Assembly: GCA_963741385.1 (NCBI GenBank)
Contig: CAVUHO010000003.1
Location: 62,001-126,000, forward strand
DNA: 64,000 nucleotides
Reading direction: 5' to 3'
DNA from: Sulfomarinibacter sp963741385
GTDB lineage: Bacteria; Acidobacteriota; Thermoanaerobaculia; Thermoanaerobaculales; Sulfomarinibacteraceae
Position numbers and translations under genes: made by a program. Below, piece by piece: positions 35,074 to 44,163 of this stretch (position 1 is its first letter; each line of letters opens with the position of its first letter). A model generated the notes under the pieces. That model was given only the letters and a program-made list of their open reading frames with translations. It made no database searches and had not been told where the DNA came from.

Positions 35074-36131
35074 GATTCATCCCCTTTTTCGGCGGCGCTG
35101 ACTTCGAGCGCATAGCCCTGAATGCCCGTGAACAGGGCTTCGGCAATGCTTTGACGGTACTTCGGCAGGGCCAGGAGTCGCGCTTCCCGGCCGTTCGAGA
35201 GGCACGCGACCTCGGCCAGGATGGCCGGCATATCGGTGGCGACGAGGACCGCAAAAGGCGCTTGTCTCACCCCGCGGTCGATGATCTCAGGGTTGCTGGT
35301 TTTCAGGGTTCCATACAGCGCCTGACCGACCCACTCGGCGAGACGTTGCGATTCCTGTTGGCGGACTCCCAGGTAGATGCCGTCGAGCAGCCGCCTGGTG
35401 TCGGCCACGGAGAAACCGGAGTCGAGGTTTTCCGCGGCGGCAAGCTCTCTGAGGAACGGGTCGACGGTGGCGCCTGCGGAGTAGGTTTCGAATCCCCGCG
35501 CCTCCCGGTTGGGCAGCCAATTGACGTGGATCGAGATGAAGAGGTCGGCGCGCGACTGGTTGGCGATCTCCGCGCGCGCTTGCACCGAGACCTTTTCGTC
35601 GCCGTTGCGGGTCATGATCACCTGGCTGCCGGCTCTGGTGAGCAAGACCTGCAGCCGGGTGGCGATGTCCCAGGTCAGGTCCGATTCATATATTCCCCAG
35701 TCGTCCAGCTTGGTCCCGCTGTCGATGCCGCCGTGGCCCGGGTCGACGACGATTCTGTGCACGGCCAGCGGGATGACAGCGGGATCGATCGCGCGCACCT
35801 TACCGCCGGTGAGCATGTTGGTCAGATCGTCGAGGCGGCTGCCGACGTTGGTGTTTTCCGGCACGCTCATTGCCGGGGGGAGCATGTAGGCATCGGGGGA
35901 ATCGGCTGGGTTGCCGCTGGAACTCGCGGCGGACCTGATGCCGAGGATCAGCAAGACGGTCGAGACGAACATCAGCGTTCCGCCGCCCGCGAAGAGCGCG
36001 CGTCGGATGCGAAGATTCCTGGCGGCCCGGGCGCGTCGGATGGTCCCCCGCGGCTGGTTGCGGATGATTTCGATGTTCTCTTCAGCCAGGCCCTGTAGGA
36101 GGTGTCGTTTGAGGCGGCGTTCAGCGCTCAT
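35070..36131 (-). CDS. N-acetylmuramoyl-L-alanine amidase (Amidase_3), membrane-anchored
   Basis: 353 residues. A basic cytoplasmic N-terminus of ~43 residues is followed by one membrane helix (LFAGGGTLMFVSTVLLILGI). The periplasmic domain has VVDPGHGGIDSG (first zinc His), GIYESDLTWDIA (Glu ligand), FISIHVN (His ligand) and ILAEVACLSN (catalytic Glu). It cleaves the amide between MurNAc and L-Ala. Translationally coupled to the MamK-like gene, it may be steered by that filament through its cytoplasmic tail (inference). No SPOR or AMIN domain is seen. Confidence 0.88.
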   Translation of the reverse strand: MSAERRLKRHLLQGLAEENIEIIRNQPRGTIRRARAARNLRIRRALFAGGGTLMFVSTVLLILGIRSAASSSGNPADSPDAYMLPPAMSVPENTNVGSRLDDLTNMLTGGKVRAIDPAVIPLAVHRIVVDPGHGGIDSGTKLDDWGIYESDLTWDIATRLQVLLTRAGSQVIMTRNGDEKVSVQARAEIANQSRADLFISIHVNWLPNREARGFETYSAGATVDPFLRELAAAENLDSGFSVADTRRLLDGIYLGVRQQESQRLAEWVGQALYGTLKTSNPEIIDRGVRQAPFAVLVATDMPAILAEVACLSNGREARLLALPKYRQSIAEALFTGIQGYALEVSAAEKGDES

Positions 36132-36860
36132 GACATCACCTCTCCGGGAGCCTGGATGGATCCACGGACGACACGGGAAGCGTCATTGATAGCGGGCAAG
36201 GCCGAAAATAGTGGCACGTCTTAAATCGTACCACGCGCAGCGACCAGCGCCGCGGCGAGCGGGCTTACCGCTGGCGGCAGCCTGACATTGCCCTGCGGGT
36301 CGGGATAATGAGGGCATCGTATCAAGAAATCAAGAATCAGTTGCAGGGTGAACACTCTGAAGAGCGTCCCCTCCGGTTGGCGGATCGTGCTTCAGGCGTC
36401 GCCATCCTGGCGTGATCTTCGTTTCTTCTGGGACGGGCAGGTGGAGCCCACGAACTGGGATGAGTTTGCCGAGATGTTCAAAAACAACGACCAGCCGTTC
36501 CTCAGTCCGGTGAAGAAATGCGTTGAATCGGCTCATGGTTCGCTCCTTCCGATGACCTTGAAGAGGGATTCGAAATAGGTCGCCCAGGCGGTTCGCAGCC
36601 GGTCGAGGTGTTTTTTACCGGGTGCCGTCAAGGACTGTGAGCGTGGTCCCCGACGGGGTCTATCTCCTGGTCCAGGTTGGGTCGACGGTGCCGCCCTCAA
36701 AAATCAGGGCCGGCGTGAAGAGGCGATGGCGCTCTTCGAGGACGCCGTCGCGCGTTGGCCGTGGCATAACCGGGCGGTCGATTCGTGTCTCTGGCTGATG
36801 ACTGACGGGATGACGGCGGCTGGGGGTGGGTCTCCAACCGGGAAAACGGCGGCGGTCCGA
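36132..36860. other. Gene-poor region with decayed fragments
   Basis: No intact gene. On the plus strand 36690-36800 reads GWVDGAALKNQGRREEAM then ALFEDAVARWPWH, a TPR-like fragment with no start. On the minus strand 36533-36660 reads like a PadR-type regulator tail (see next entry). The two overlap little. Together they suggest a patch of degraded genes. Confidence 0.35.
36533..36661 (-). pseudogene. Possible C-terminal remnant of a PadR-like regulator
   Basis: An open stretch ending at 36533 reads RGPRSQSLTAPGKKHLDRLR and then TAWATYFESLFKVIG. This fits the beta-wing and C-terminal helix of PadR-family repressors (..YRLTxxGRRHLDRLR..). There is no start codon or N-terminal helix-turn-helix. 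The call is tentative. Confidence 0.28.
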
Positions 36861-37067
36861 TCAGCGGATCGTCACCCGTGCGCCGGCCTGGCTGGGTTCG
36901 CGGTGCTCGGCGTCCATGAACCTCGTTTCGGCCAGATCGGGGCCTCCATCAAGGTAAAACCAATTCTCACCGTCGCAGACCCGGGTTGTCGGTTGCGCAC
37001 AACGAAGGACGTCGATGGCCCGCATCGGCCCGGTTGTTTCCCCATTGTCGTGAATCCAGTAGGGCAT
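36861..37067 (-). CDS. Small GYF_2-like protein
   Basis: 68 residues with gggagg 5 nt before the ATG. MPYWIHDNGETTGPM resembles the start of GYF_2 domains (WYxxxNGxxxGPf), and DGENWFYLDGG continues the fold. The usual GYF bulge is not complete. Cytoplasmic, probably a small adaptor. Short length leaves doubt. Confidence 0.5.
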   Translation of the reverse strand: MPYWIHDNGETTGPMRAIDVLRCAQPTTRVCDGENWFYLDGGPDLAETRFMDAEHREPSQAGARVTIR

Positions 37068-37185
37068 GTCTGCCTCCCGACTGCACGAAATGCAATGATG
37101 GTGCCAGGATTCTCGCCGTTTGGATGTTCGCGGGTGCCGTCAGACTGTCCAGATTCGGGACAGCGCTTCGGGTTGTGCCCTGACT

Positions 37186-39717
37186 TCAGCGATTCGCGTT
37201 CGTGATGAGCACTTCGAGTTCGGAGGCTGCCTCCAGGTAGTCAGGGTCATCGGGTCCCCAACTCGCCTCCATCAGCTCGACGGCACGTCGCAGCGTGGTT
37301 GCGGCCGCTTCCGGGCGCCCTGTGTCGCGATATACGCGGGCGAGTTCGGCCGTCAGGAGGCCGAGATACGGTTCGTCGGGCGAGTTTGCCTGGACGTCGG
37401 CGATGGCCTGAAGGTAGAACCGTTCGGCCTCTTCAAACCGCCGCTGCCGGACATAGAGCCCACCGAGGGTTTCGAGAACCGGCGGCGCCTCGTCATCAGC
37501 CCCCGCCGCCTCGATGGCCGCCAACAGGTCGTCGAGCTCCGCCTCGGCGGCCTCGAGTTTCCCGAGGTCGATCAGCGTCCGCGCCAGGCTCCGCCGCATC
37601 CAGAAGACTTCGCCGTGGGCCGGCCCCCAGGCCGCTTGTGCAATCGCTATGGCACGGCGGATCGCGGGCTCGGCGGCGGCCGGGTCACCCATGCCACGGT
37701 AGATATTGCCGAGCGTCGTCAGGCTGAGGGCGACGTGCGGGTGGTCGGGGCCGAGTACTTTTTCGCGGATCGCGAGCGACCGTTGTTCGAGGGCGAGGGC
37801 CTCGTCGAATCGATCCTGGTCCTGGCACACGATGGCCAGAGTGTGGAGGCTGGTGGCGAGGTTCCAGTCGTTGGGCCCGTGGTTTGCCTCTTCGATCTCG
37901 GCCGATCGGCGCCACAGGCTCTCGGCCTCGGCGAGATCGCCGGCGAAATAGCGCAGGGCCCCGAGGTTGTGGACGCTCTGGCCGATGTCGGTGTGACCTG
38001 GAGGTAGAATGCTCTCTCTCAGCGCAAGGGCGCGGCGGTGGATCGCCTCGGCCTCGTCGAGCCGGCCCTGGTGCCAGAGGACGTTGCCGAGGGTGTTGAG
38101 GCTGAAGGCGAGCTCGGGTTGGTCGCCGAGTCGTCGTTCTCGGATCTCCACCGATCGGAGGGCCGGCGCCTCGGCCTCCACGTAATGGCCTTCGAGATCG
38201 AGAAGTGTCGCCTGGTAGAAGAGCGCTCCCGCCAGCGCGAGCTCGTCGTCGTCGGCGAACCGCGAACGGGTGCCGACAGCCCGCTCGAGCAGCGGCGCGG
38301 CGCGGTCGAATTCACCGAGAGTCGAAAAGACCCGACCCATGGTCTCCATGAACGCCGCCTGGGTCTGGGGTTGATCGTCGAGCTCTTCGATCCGGTCGGC
38401 CCCGCTGTCGAGCAGTTGGCGAGCGGTCAGCTCCTCGCCCTGGGCCAGAGTGGGGTCGGAGCGGTCGAACAGACTGATCAGAAACTCCGAGACCTCGCGC
38501 GCAGTGGCCGCCTCGCGGTTGGCGCGCTCGGCCTCACGGCGGATCCTCTCCGCCTGCACCGTCATGGCGATCGCGAACGCCACCAACATGACCAGAGCCA
38601 CGGTCGCGCTGCCGACCAGGGTGCGGTTGCGGCGCGCGAACATCCGCATCTGATAGAGCGCACTCGGCGGCCGCGCCAGGATCGGTTGCGATTCGAGGTG
38701 GCGTTCCACGTCCTCGGCCATGGCCGCAGCGGAGGCGTAGCGGCGATCGGCGTCCTTCTCGAGGGCCTTGCCGACGATGGTTTCGAGATCGGCGTCGAGC
38801 CTGCGCACACCGTGAAACGTCGTCCGCAAGGGTTTGGGTGGGTCCTCGCAGATGACGCGAATCGCCTCGGCGATGGCGGCCGGCGACACGTCGTAGGGCA
38901 GCCCGCCGGCGAGCATCTCGTAGAGGATGACGCCGAGGGCGTAGACATCGGTGCGGGTGTCGATGGCGTCCATGTCGCCGCGGGCCTGCTCCGGACTCAT
39001 GTACTGCAGGGTGCCTTTGATGGTGCCGATCTCCGACATGGCGGTGACCGCGACGTCGGAATCGGTGATCCTGGCGAGGCCGAAATCGAGGATCTTGAGG
39101 GTGGGTCTAGTGGCGCCGGTGGTGGCGATGGTCAGAGATGTCGATTCGCTGGTGACGATGATGTTGGCGGGTTTGAGATCGCGGTGGATGACACCGCGCT
39201 GGTGGGCGTAGTGGACCGCGTCGCACATGGTTTGAAACAGGTGCAGACGCAGAAGGAGTTCCTGGGCATCGATGGTCTTGGGTCGTGCCTCGAGCCACCG
39301 GCCGAGAGTCTCACCCTGAACCAGCTCCATGGCGAAATAGTCGTGGCCGTCTTCGGTGTGACCGGACTCGTAGATCGCGGCGATGTTGGGGTGTTTGAGG
39401 CGGGCCAGGGTCTCGACCTCACGCTGGAACATCTTCGTGTGGTAGTCGTCGATCAGGTGGTCGCGGCGCAGGACCTTGAGCGCCACCCGCCTTTTCGGGT
39501 GTTCCTGTTCCGCTTCCCAGACCACCCCCGTGCCGCCGCGGCCGAGCTGGCTCAGGATCCGGTAGCCGGCAACGGTGAAGGGCAGGTCCCGGGCGGCGCG
39601 CCGCCGGTGGTCGTCCTCGCTCGACATCGTGGCCTCGCCGTCGCCGGCCGGGCCTCCGCTGACCGAGATCGTCTGGTCGTCATCGCTGTCGATCGGCGGG
39701 TTCGGATCATCTGGCAT
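37186..39717 (-). CDS. Membrane Ser/Thr protein kinase with TPR C-terminus
   Basis: 843 residues. The kinase domain (~50-340) has GRGGTGVVWEAE (P-loop), VALKVLRRD (Lys), HRDLKPANIIV (catalytic loop), DFGLARI and SPEQARGD. One membrane helix near residue 375 (ALVMLVAFAIAMTV) separates it from ~440 periplasmic residues of TPR units of ~42 residues (e.g. LNTLGNVLWHQGRLDEAEAI), as in Acidobacteria and Planctomycetes kinases. It probably senses a protein or envelope signal and phosphorylates cytoplasmic targets. The acetoacetate-decarboxylase-like gene lies 142 nt upstream. Confidence 0.92.
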   Translation of the reverse strand: MPDDPNPPIDSDDDQTISVSGGPAGDGEATMSSEDDHRRRAARDLPFTVAGYRILSQLGRGGTGVVWEAEQEHPKRRVALKVLRRDHLIDDYHTKMFQREVETLARLKHPNIAAIYESGHTEDGHDYFAMELVQGETLGRWLEARPKTIDAQELLLRLHLFQTMCDAVHYAHQRGVIHRDLKPANIIVTSESTSLTIATTGATRPTLKILDFGLARITDSDVAVTAMSEIGTIKGTLQYMSPEQARGDMDAIDTRTDVYALGVILYEMLAGGLPYDVSPAAIAEAIRVICEDPPKPLRTTFHGVRRLDADLETIVGKALEKDADRRYASAAAMAEDVERHLESQPILARPPSALYQMRMFARRNRTLVGSATVALVMLVAFAIAMTVQAERIRREAERANREAATAREVSEFLISLFDRSDPTLAQGEELTARQLLDSGADRIEELDDQPQTQAAFMETMGRVFSTLGEFDRAAPLLERAVGTRSRFADDDELALAGALFYQATLLDLEGHYVEAEAPALRSVEIRERRLGDQPELAFSLNTLGNVLWHQGRLDEAEAIHRRALALRESILPPGHTDIGQSVHNLGALRYFAGDLAEAESLWRRSAEIEEANHGPNDWNLATSLHTLAIVCQDQDRFDEALALEQRSLAIREKVLGPDHPHVALSLTTLGNIYRGMGDPAAAEPAIRRAIAIAQAAWGPAHGEVFWMRRSLARTLIDLGKLEAAEAELDDLLAAIEAAGADDEAPPVLETLGGLYVRQRRFEEAERFYLQAIADVQANSPDEPYLGLLTAELARVYRDTGRPEAAATTLRRAVELMEASWGPDDPDYLEAASELEVLITNANR

Positions 39718-39859
39718 TCTCGGAGCTCCTCATCAAGGTGCGGTGGCCGCGTTTGCTTTCCGTTGGTTGTGGATGGCATCCCCACCGGCTGCAACAACCA
39801 TCCCCGTCGCGATCATTCCTGCTGCCGGACGCCGCGGATCGGAGGAACGAGGGTCCGCC

Positions 39860-40717
39860 TTACCTGTCCTCGAGCGGCAGATCGAAACAGCTGTTCATGC
39901 TGGAGGCGAAGCGGAACTGGAAGGCGGTCTCTTCGATCTCGAGGGCTTTCAACGCATCGGCGCGCGGCGAGGCGCCGAGCTTCAACGCCGGGGTTTCCGA
40001 CCGCACGCTCTTCTTCCACAGCAGGCTCGCATTGGTGGTGACGTTGAAGTCGCCCTTGAAACAGGTGCGGCTCTTGAGGAGCTGGCCATCGCGCAGGCTG
40101 TAGAGGTGGCCGGTCTCGTCGAAGTGCTTTGGCGACCCGCCCGTCGGCACGGTGAGCTCGAAATAGACATCGCCGTTGCCGTCGCGGGCCACCGTCGTAC
40201 AGCGGCCGTCCTCGGCTGCGACGTCGATCTCTTCGACGATCTTCGGCAGACCCCAGATCCGGGTGCCGCGGATCTGGTTTTCAAGCGAGGTCACCGGCAT
40301 CGAGAAGACGTAGTAGCCCTTTTTTGCAAAATCCATCACCAGCGGCAGGAGCGGCGGCGCCCAGCCGTCGACCATGATCGGAATGGTCATGGCGATCTCG
40401 TTGTAGGGCGCGATGTTCATGACCTTCTTGTACTCGTAGCATGAGAGCAGGACGACCGCCCGGCCCCCGGGCATCTTCACCGGTTGCATGGACGAGTGGG
40501 GCATCATTGCCTGCGCGCGCCGGTAGTCGCAGAGGAAGATCGCGATCGCGCAGGTGACATCGGCATAGAAGGTTGGGAAGGAGTAGGTCTTGGACACGTC
40601 TTCCGCCAATTCAAGCGGCGCCGGCGCTGGGCGCAGTTCGAAACGGCTGAAGAACAGATCGGTGAAGTCCTTCGTGTTGTCGACGAGTCCGGGTTGGAGA
40701 TGGATATTGGGCTGCAT
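39860..40717 (-). CDS. Acetoacetate decarboxylase-like protein
   Basis: 285 residues from ATG 40715-40717, 7 nt after ggaggg. NEIAMTIPIMVDG, YYVFSMPVTSLENQIRGTRIWGLPKIVEEID and VYFELTVPTGG follow the ADC fold, in which a Lys after GxP forms a Schiff base (here WGLPK). Some relatives instead act on hydroxylated acyl substrates, so the reaction is not certain. Divergent from the PAS gene. Confidence 0.65.
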   Translation of the reverse strand: MQPNIHLQPGLVDNTKDFTDLFFSRFELRPAPAPLELAEDVSKTYSFPTFYADVTCAIAIFLCDYRRAQAMMPHSSMQPVKMPGGRAVVLLSCYEYKKVMNIAPYNEIAMTIPIMVDGWAPPLLPLVMDFAKKGYYVFSMPVTSLENQIRGTRIWGLPKIVEEIDVAAEDGRCTTVARDGNGDVYFELTVPTGGSPKHFDETGHLYSLRDGQLLKSRTCFKGDFNVTTNASLLWKKSVRSETPALKLGASPRADALKALEIEETAFQFRFASSMNSCFDLPLEDR

Positions 40718-40874
40718 GTCGGGACCCTCCGATCCCGGGAAACCTACCACTTCGAGGGCATCAACTCCACTCGTGCATTCGCCGCGGAGTCGTCGCGAGA
40801 GGTTCTGCTGTTCGAACGATCGGTTTTCCTGTACGCTTGTCCGCTAGGTCTCGGTTCCAGAACATCACCAGACA

Positions 40875-41339
40875 ATGTCGACTCACTGCTCCTTCCAGGA
40901 AGTCTCGGAAGAGTTCCGCGCTCGAGTGGCTGAGGTGGAGCGTCTGTGTCGTGCCGAACTGGAGCCTGATGTAACTTCCGCCGCGAAGCGGATGATGGCC
41001 GACACGGTCGTCTCGAATTTCTTCGATCACCCACATGTCATGGTGGTCGTCGCGGATCTTGTCGAGGGCCGGTTTCTTCGTTTCAATCAGGCCGTGTGTG
41101 ACGTCCTCGGCTACAGCGAACGGGAACTTCTCGAGGTTTCGTTTCTCGATCGGGTTCACCCCGATGACCGCATCCACACCATGCTCGAAATGGAGCGGCT
41201 GGCAGCGGGGGAACCGACCCACGGTTTCAGGAACCGCCACCTCGACGCAAGCGGGATCTACCGGGTTTTGGAGTGGGCAGCGATTGCCGATGAGAGCCGC
41301 GAGATGTGTTACGCGATGGCGGTTGAGATCACCGACTGA
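40875..41339 (+). CDS. Stand-alone PAS-domain protein
   Basis: 154 residues. After a ~50-residue helical lead, one PAS fold is seen: GRFLRFNQAVCDVLGYSERELLEVSFLDRVHPDDRIHTM. This is the classic NxAxxxxxGY...HPDD pattern, with a PAC-like end (EWAAIADESREMCYAMAVEITD). No kinase, cyclase or helix-turn-helix output is attached. It may sense through protein contact. No strong ribosome binding site precedes the ATG. Confidence 0.75.
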   Translation: MSTHCSFQEVSEEFRARVAEVERLCRAELEPDVTSAAKRMMADTVVSNFFDHPHVMVVVADLVEGRFLRFNQAVCDVLGYSERELLEVSFLDRVHPDDRIHTMLEMERLAAGEPTHGFRNRHLDASGIYRVLEWAAIADESREMCYAMAVEITD

Positions 41340-41370
41340 TCCACCGGCACGCAGCTCGCCGGAACTGGCG

Positions 41371-42297
41371 TCAGTTGACGATTTCGTCGTCGCCGTGGAG
41401 GACCCGGCCCCGCAGGCCCGCACCGGCTCGCTCGTCCTCCTCATCCCACTCCTCGATCATCTGGCGGCTGCGGACCCGCCGGCGGTGGATGGCCACCAGC
41501 GCGAGCAGGGTGACTGCCATCCACAGCGCGCCGGTCGAGGTGAGGAAGGGCAGCCAGGTGTTCCAGAAGGCGTCCTCTTCGAAAAAGATGTTCTCCGCCC
41601 TTGAGAGCGGGACCCCGGTCGTCTGGAAGAAGGCCTCTTCGAAATCACGACCGCCGCCGATACCGCGCAGAATGGTGGCCGGCGCGAGCGACCCATAGTC
41701 CTGCTGGAGGGAGCGGACGAAGGCCGCGGACAGGGCGTAAGCCCGTCGAACCTCGGCGTCGCTGCCCTGGAACCCGGCGTCCAGACTCCTGGTTGTGCGG
41801 GCCCTCCCTCCTATGACCGCGATCGCAAAACGCGCCCGGTCCTCGACGCCCCACTCGCGGGCCGCGACCGTCGCCACGCCTTCGTTGAACCAACGGGGGA
41901 CCGGGCGTCCGCGCGCGGCCTGCGCCACCAACACGTGAGCCACCTCATGGTGGACCAGGGTGCGAAGGTTGTTGTCGGGGTAGGAGCGGACCCTGGACGG
42001 AAACAGCACGATCGTCGCCTCGTCGCCCATGGCATACCCGCTGACCCACGACGGCACCTCCTGTGCCAGCGGCGACGTCTCGGGAACCAGCACCACCCTG
42101 ACGGGCGACGAAAACCCGGTCGTGCCGGTGAGCAGGAGCGTCTGGGAGAAATCGTCCTTTTCGAGTGCGCGAACTTCCCGGGCAACCGCCGCGAGTTCAG
42201 GAGGCGCGTCAACCAGAAATTCCGGCGCCGGCATCGCCCACAGAGGGAGGGCGGCCACCGCGAGAACGCACCCGAGGCATCGCGCAAGAAGAGCCAT
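41371..42297 (-). CDS. Membrane-anchored gluzincin metallopeptidase (peptidase MA-like)
   Basis: 308 residues. Signal peptide, then a ~230-residue external domain with LVHHEVAHVLVAQ (HExxH) and PRWFNEGVATVAA, which supplies the third ligand Glu. A membrane helix near residue 255 (ALWMAVTLLALVAIH) leaves a charged cytoplasmic tail. The protein probably trims envelope proteins. Convergent with the PAS gene. Confidence 0.8.
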   Translation of the reverse strand: MALLARCLGCVLAVAALPLWAMPAPEFLVDAPPELAAVAREVRALEKDDFSQTLLLTGTTGFSSPVRVVLVPETSPLAQEVPSWVSGYAMGDEATIVLFPSRVRSYPDNNLRTLVHHEVAHVLVAQAARGRPVPRWFNEGVATVAAREWGVEDRARFAIAVIGGRARTTRSLDAGFQGSDAEVRRAYALSAAFVRSLQQDYGSLAPATILRGIGGGRDFEEAFFQTTGVPLSRAENIFFEEDAFWNTWLPFLTSTGALWMAVTLLALVAIHRRRVRSRQMIEEWDEEDERAGAGLRGRVLHGDDEIVN

Positions 42298-42400
42298 GGC
42301 TCATTGTGACATTGCGAATGCCCGTTGCCTCCGGCCTCCAGGTTTACCCGTCCTTTGGGAGGCCAGTTTGTGCGGGCGGGACGCCCACCCGCGGCGGCGT

Positions 42401-43648
42401 TCAGTTTGTGGAGGAGCTCCACGCGTTCATCGAACTCGACTCAAAACCGTCAGCGAAGACCGCGACGACCCCATAGCGGTGGAGCTTGAGGGTTGACGAG
42501 CCGGCGTTGCCCTGGAGCCAGGCGACGCCGCCGTCGGGCGTCGTTTTGAATGAGTCGTCGCGCAGGCCCCAGCCGGGCCCATCGGTTTGCATGGATTCAG
42601 GCCCCTCGAGAAAGACCCCGGAGTCGTTGACGAGACCGATGTGAAAGACCCTGTCGTCGAGCGTCTTCCATCCGACCAGATAGCGCGGCGGCGTCTGCGC
42701 GCCGAGACGCGCGAGCACCGGGTCGCTCTCCTGACGGCCGTTGGTATCGGTCAACCAGACGACGGTGGTGCCGGCGCTGCCGCCGGCGGTGGCGAGACCG
42801 ACCCCTGAGGTCAAGGACGGGTCGGGGTTTTCTGCGTTGAACACCACTTTCCAACCGGTTTCGGCGGCGGCCATCTGCCCGAGTTGGAGGGAGACACCGC
42901 CTCCGCAATCGCCTTGCGCTGTCTGGATGTTGGTCCCGTGGTTCATCTTGAGGCCCGGCGGGTCCGGGTAGCAGTCGGTGGAACAGAAATTGGTGAACGC
43001 CTGGTCGCCGGGGTGGTAGCCCACCAACTCGGCCATCGAATGCGAACAGCCCCAGGTCCACCCGCCGCCCTGGAGGACGCCGGCGTCGTTGACGTACTGC
43101 AGCTGGTCGCCCTCGTGGCCTTCGACCCATCCGGACACGCCGTGGACCGCCCAGTAGGCGGCATACAGACCGTTGCCGTAGGCCAACCGGTGGTCTCCGA
43201 GCGGCGACGAATCCTCGGTCAACGTGTAATTGAGGTTGGTGATCCAGATCTGCGATCCGTTGGCTGCCCGCTTGGAAAGGTGGAGGATGACTCCGTCCTT
43301 GAGCAAGACCGCGTAGGTTCCGTCGCCGTGGGCCACCAGACCGCGGACCTTGCGACCGGAGAACGTGTGGGTTGCTGTGATCGCCGAACCCGAGACCACA
43401 CTCACGTGGCCGTTGCCCGAGCTGTCGGTCCAGCCCACCAGAAAGCCGCCGTCTACCCGCGGCGCCAGGTACAGACGCGGTCCGAGGGTGCAGGGGTCCC
43501 AGGTGCAGCGGCTGGAGGACGAGTACTCGAGCTGCTGAGGAAGGGTCAGCGTCGTGGTCGTGATGGCCGACTCGATCGGCCCCGCCCCCAGGGCCGAGGC
43601 CGCGCACAGAAGGGTCGTCGCCAGCCCGATCCATCGCTTGAGGTTCAC
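42401..43648 (-). CDS. Secreted protein with FADGFES C-terminal tag
   Basis: 415 residues from GTG 43646-43648, chosen because a signal peptide (WIGLATTLLCAASALGAG) follows directly; the ORF extends upstream through a repeat element. The body is beta-rich with repeated YLVGW/DGTY patterns like a beta-propeller, and seven Cys in the second half. The end VAVFADGFESSSMNAWSSST matches the end of the giant protein at 55412. No enzymatic motif is seen. Confidence 0.68.
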   Translation of the reverse strand: MNLKRWIGLATTLLCAASALGAGPIESAITTTTLTLPQQLEYSSSSRCTWDPCTLGPRLYLAPRVDGGFLVGWTDSSGNGHVSVVSGSAITATHTFSGRKVRGLVAHGDGTYAVLLKDGVILHLSKRAANGSQIWITNLNYTLTEDSSPLGDHRLAYGNGLYAAYWAVHGVSGWVEGHEGDQLQYVNDAGVLQGGGWTWGCSHSMAELVGYHPGDQAFTNFCSTDCYPDPPGLKMNHGTNIQTAQGDCGGGVSLQLGQMAAAETGWKVVFNAENPDPSLTSGVGLATAGGSAGTTVVWLTDTNGRQESDPVLARLGAQTPPRYLVGWKTLDDRVFHIGLVNDSGVFLEGPESMQTDGPGWGLRDDSFKTTPDGGVAWLQGNAGSSTLKLHRYGVVAVFADGFESSSMNAWSSSTN

Positions 43649-43681
43649 CCCGTCGTCCCTTCTCAGCGCCGGCGCCGCCCA

Positions 43682-43865
43682 GAACCTGCATATCTCACCA
43701 GGTGTCGACTGCGGCCGACGATGCATCCTACCCAGCCGTGTTTCCTCACCTTGGGGGCTGCTCAACGTACTGCAAAGTACGCCTGCGCGCCCCAAGGCGA
43801 GAAAACCCGCCTGGCCACGGCGCCTCGTCGCCCTCGTGACGAAACCTGGTGAGATATGAAGGTTC
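43682..43865. mobile_element. MITE-like element, 184 bp, 22-bp terminal inverted repeats
   Basis: Ends at 43682-43703 and 43844-43865 are inverse copies with 21 of 22 bases matching (core catatctcaccaggt). The interior halves are also largely complementary, folding around cgtact-gcaa-agtacg. It encodes no protein and lies just upstream of the tagged-protein gene, close enough to affect its transcription. No target duplication was confirmed. The rest of 43866-44163 has no gene. Confidence 0.65.
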
Positions 43866-44163
43866 ACGCTCAACCGCTCGAATTCGAGAGTATCGAGAGC
43901 GGCGCCCCCGTGTGGTGGCGCGGATCACAGACTTACCTGGCGGAGGCTGCGCTGCCGGCGATTGATACTTCGAGCCGGGCCACCCGGTGCAGGCGCCGAT
44001 CCGCTTGACATTGCCCTGTTGGCGACCTATTTTAGATTGAATCTCATTTTGTGCGAGAGATCAGCCAGCGTCATGACGGACTCAACCGGAGATCGTCGTT
44101 CGAACCTGCGGACCAGCCGCGGGCGACGCACTCCACCCACGTTCGACCCAAAGGAGATGTTTG

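Noticed and set aside
38038..40041. 667-codon plus-strand open frame
   Set aside because: It mirrors the TPR kinase on the other strand; long antisense frames are expected in this GC-rich sequence.
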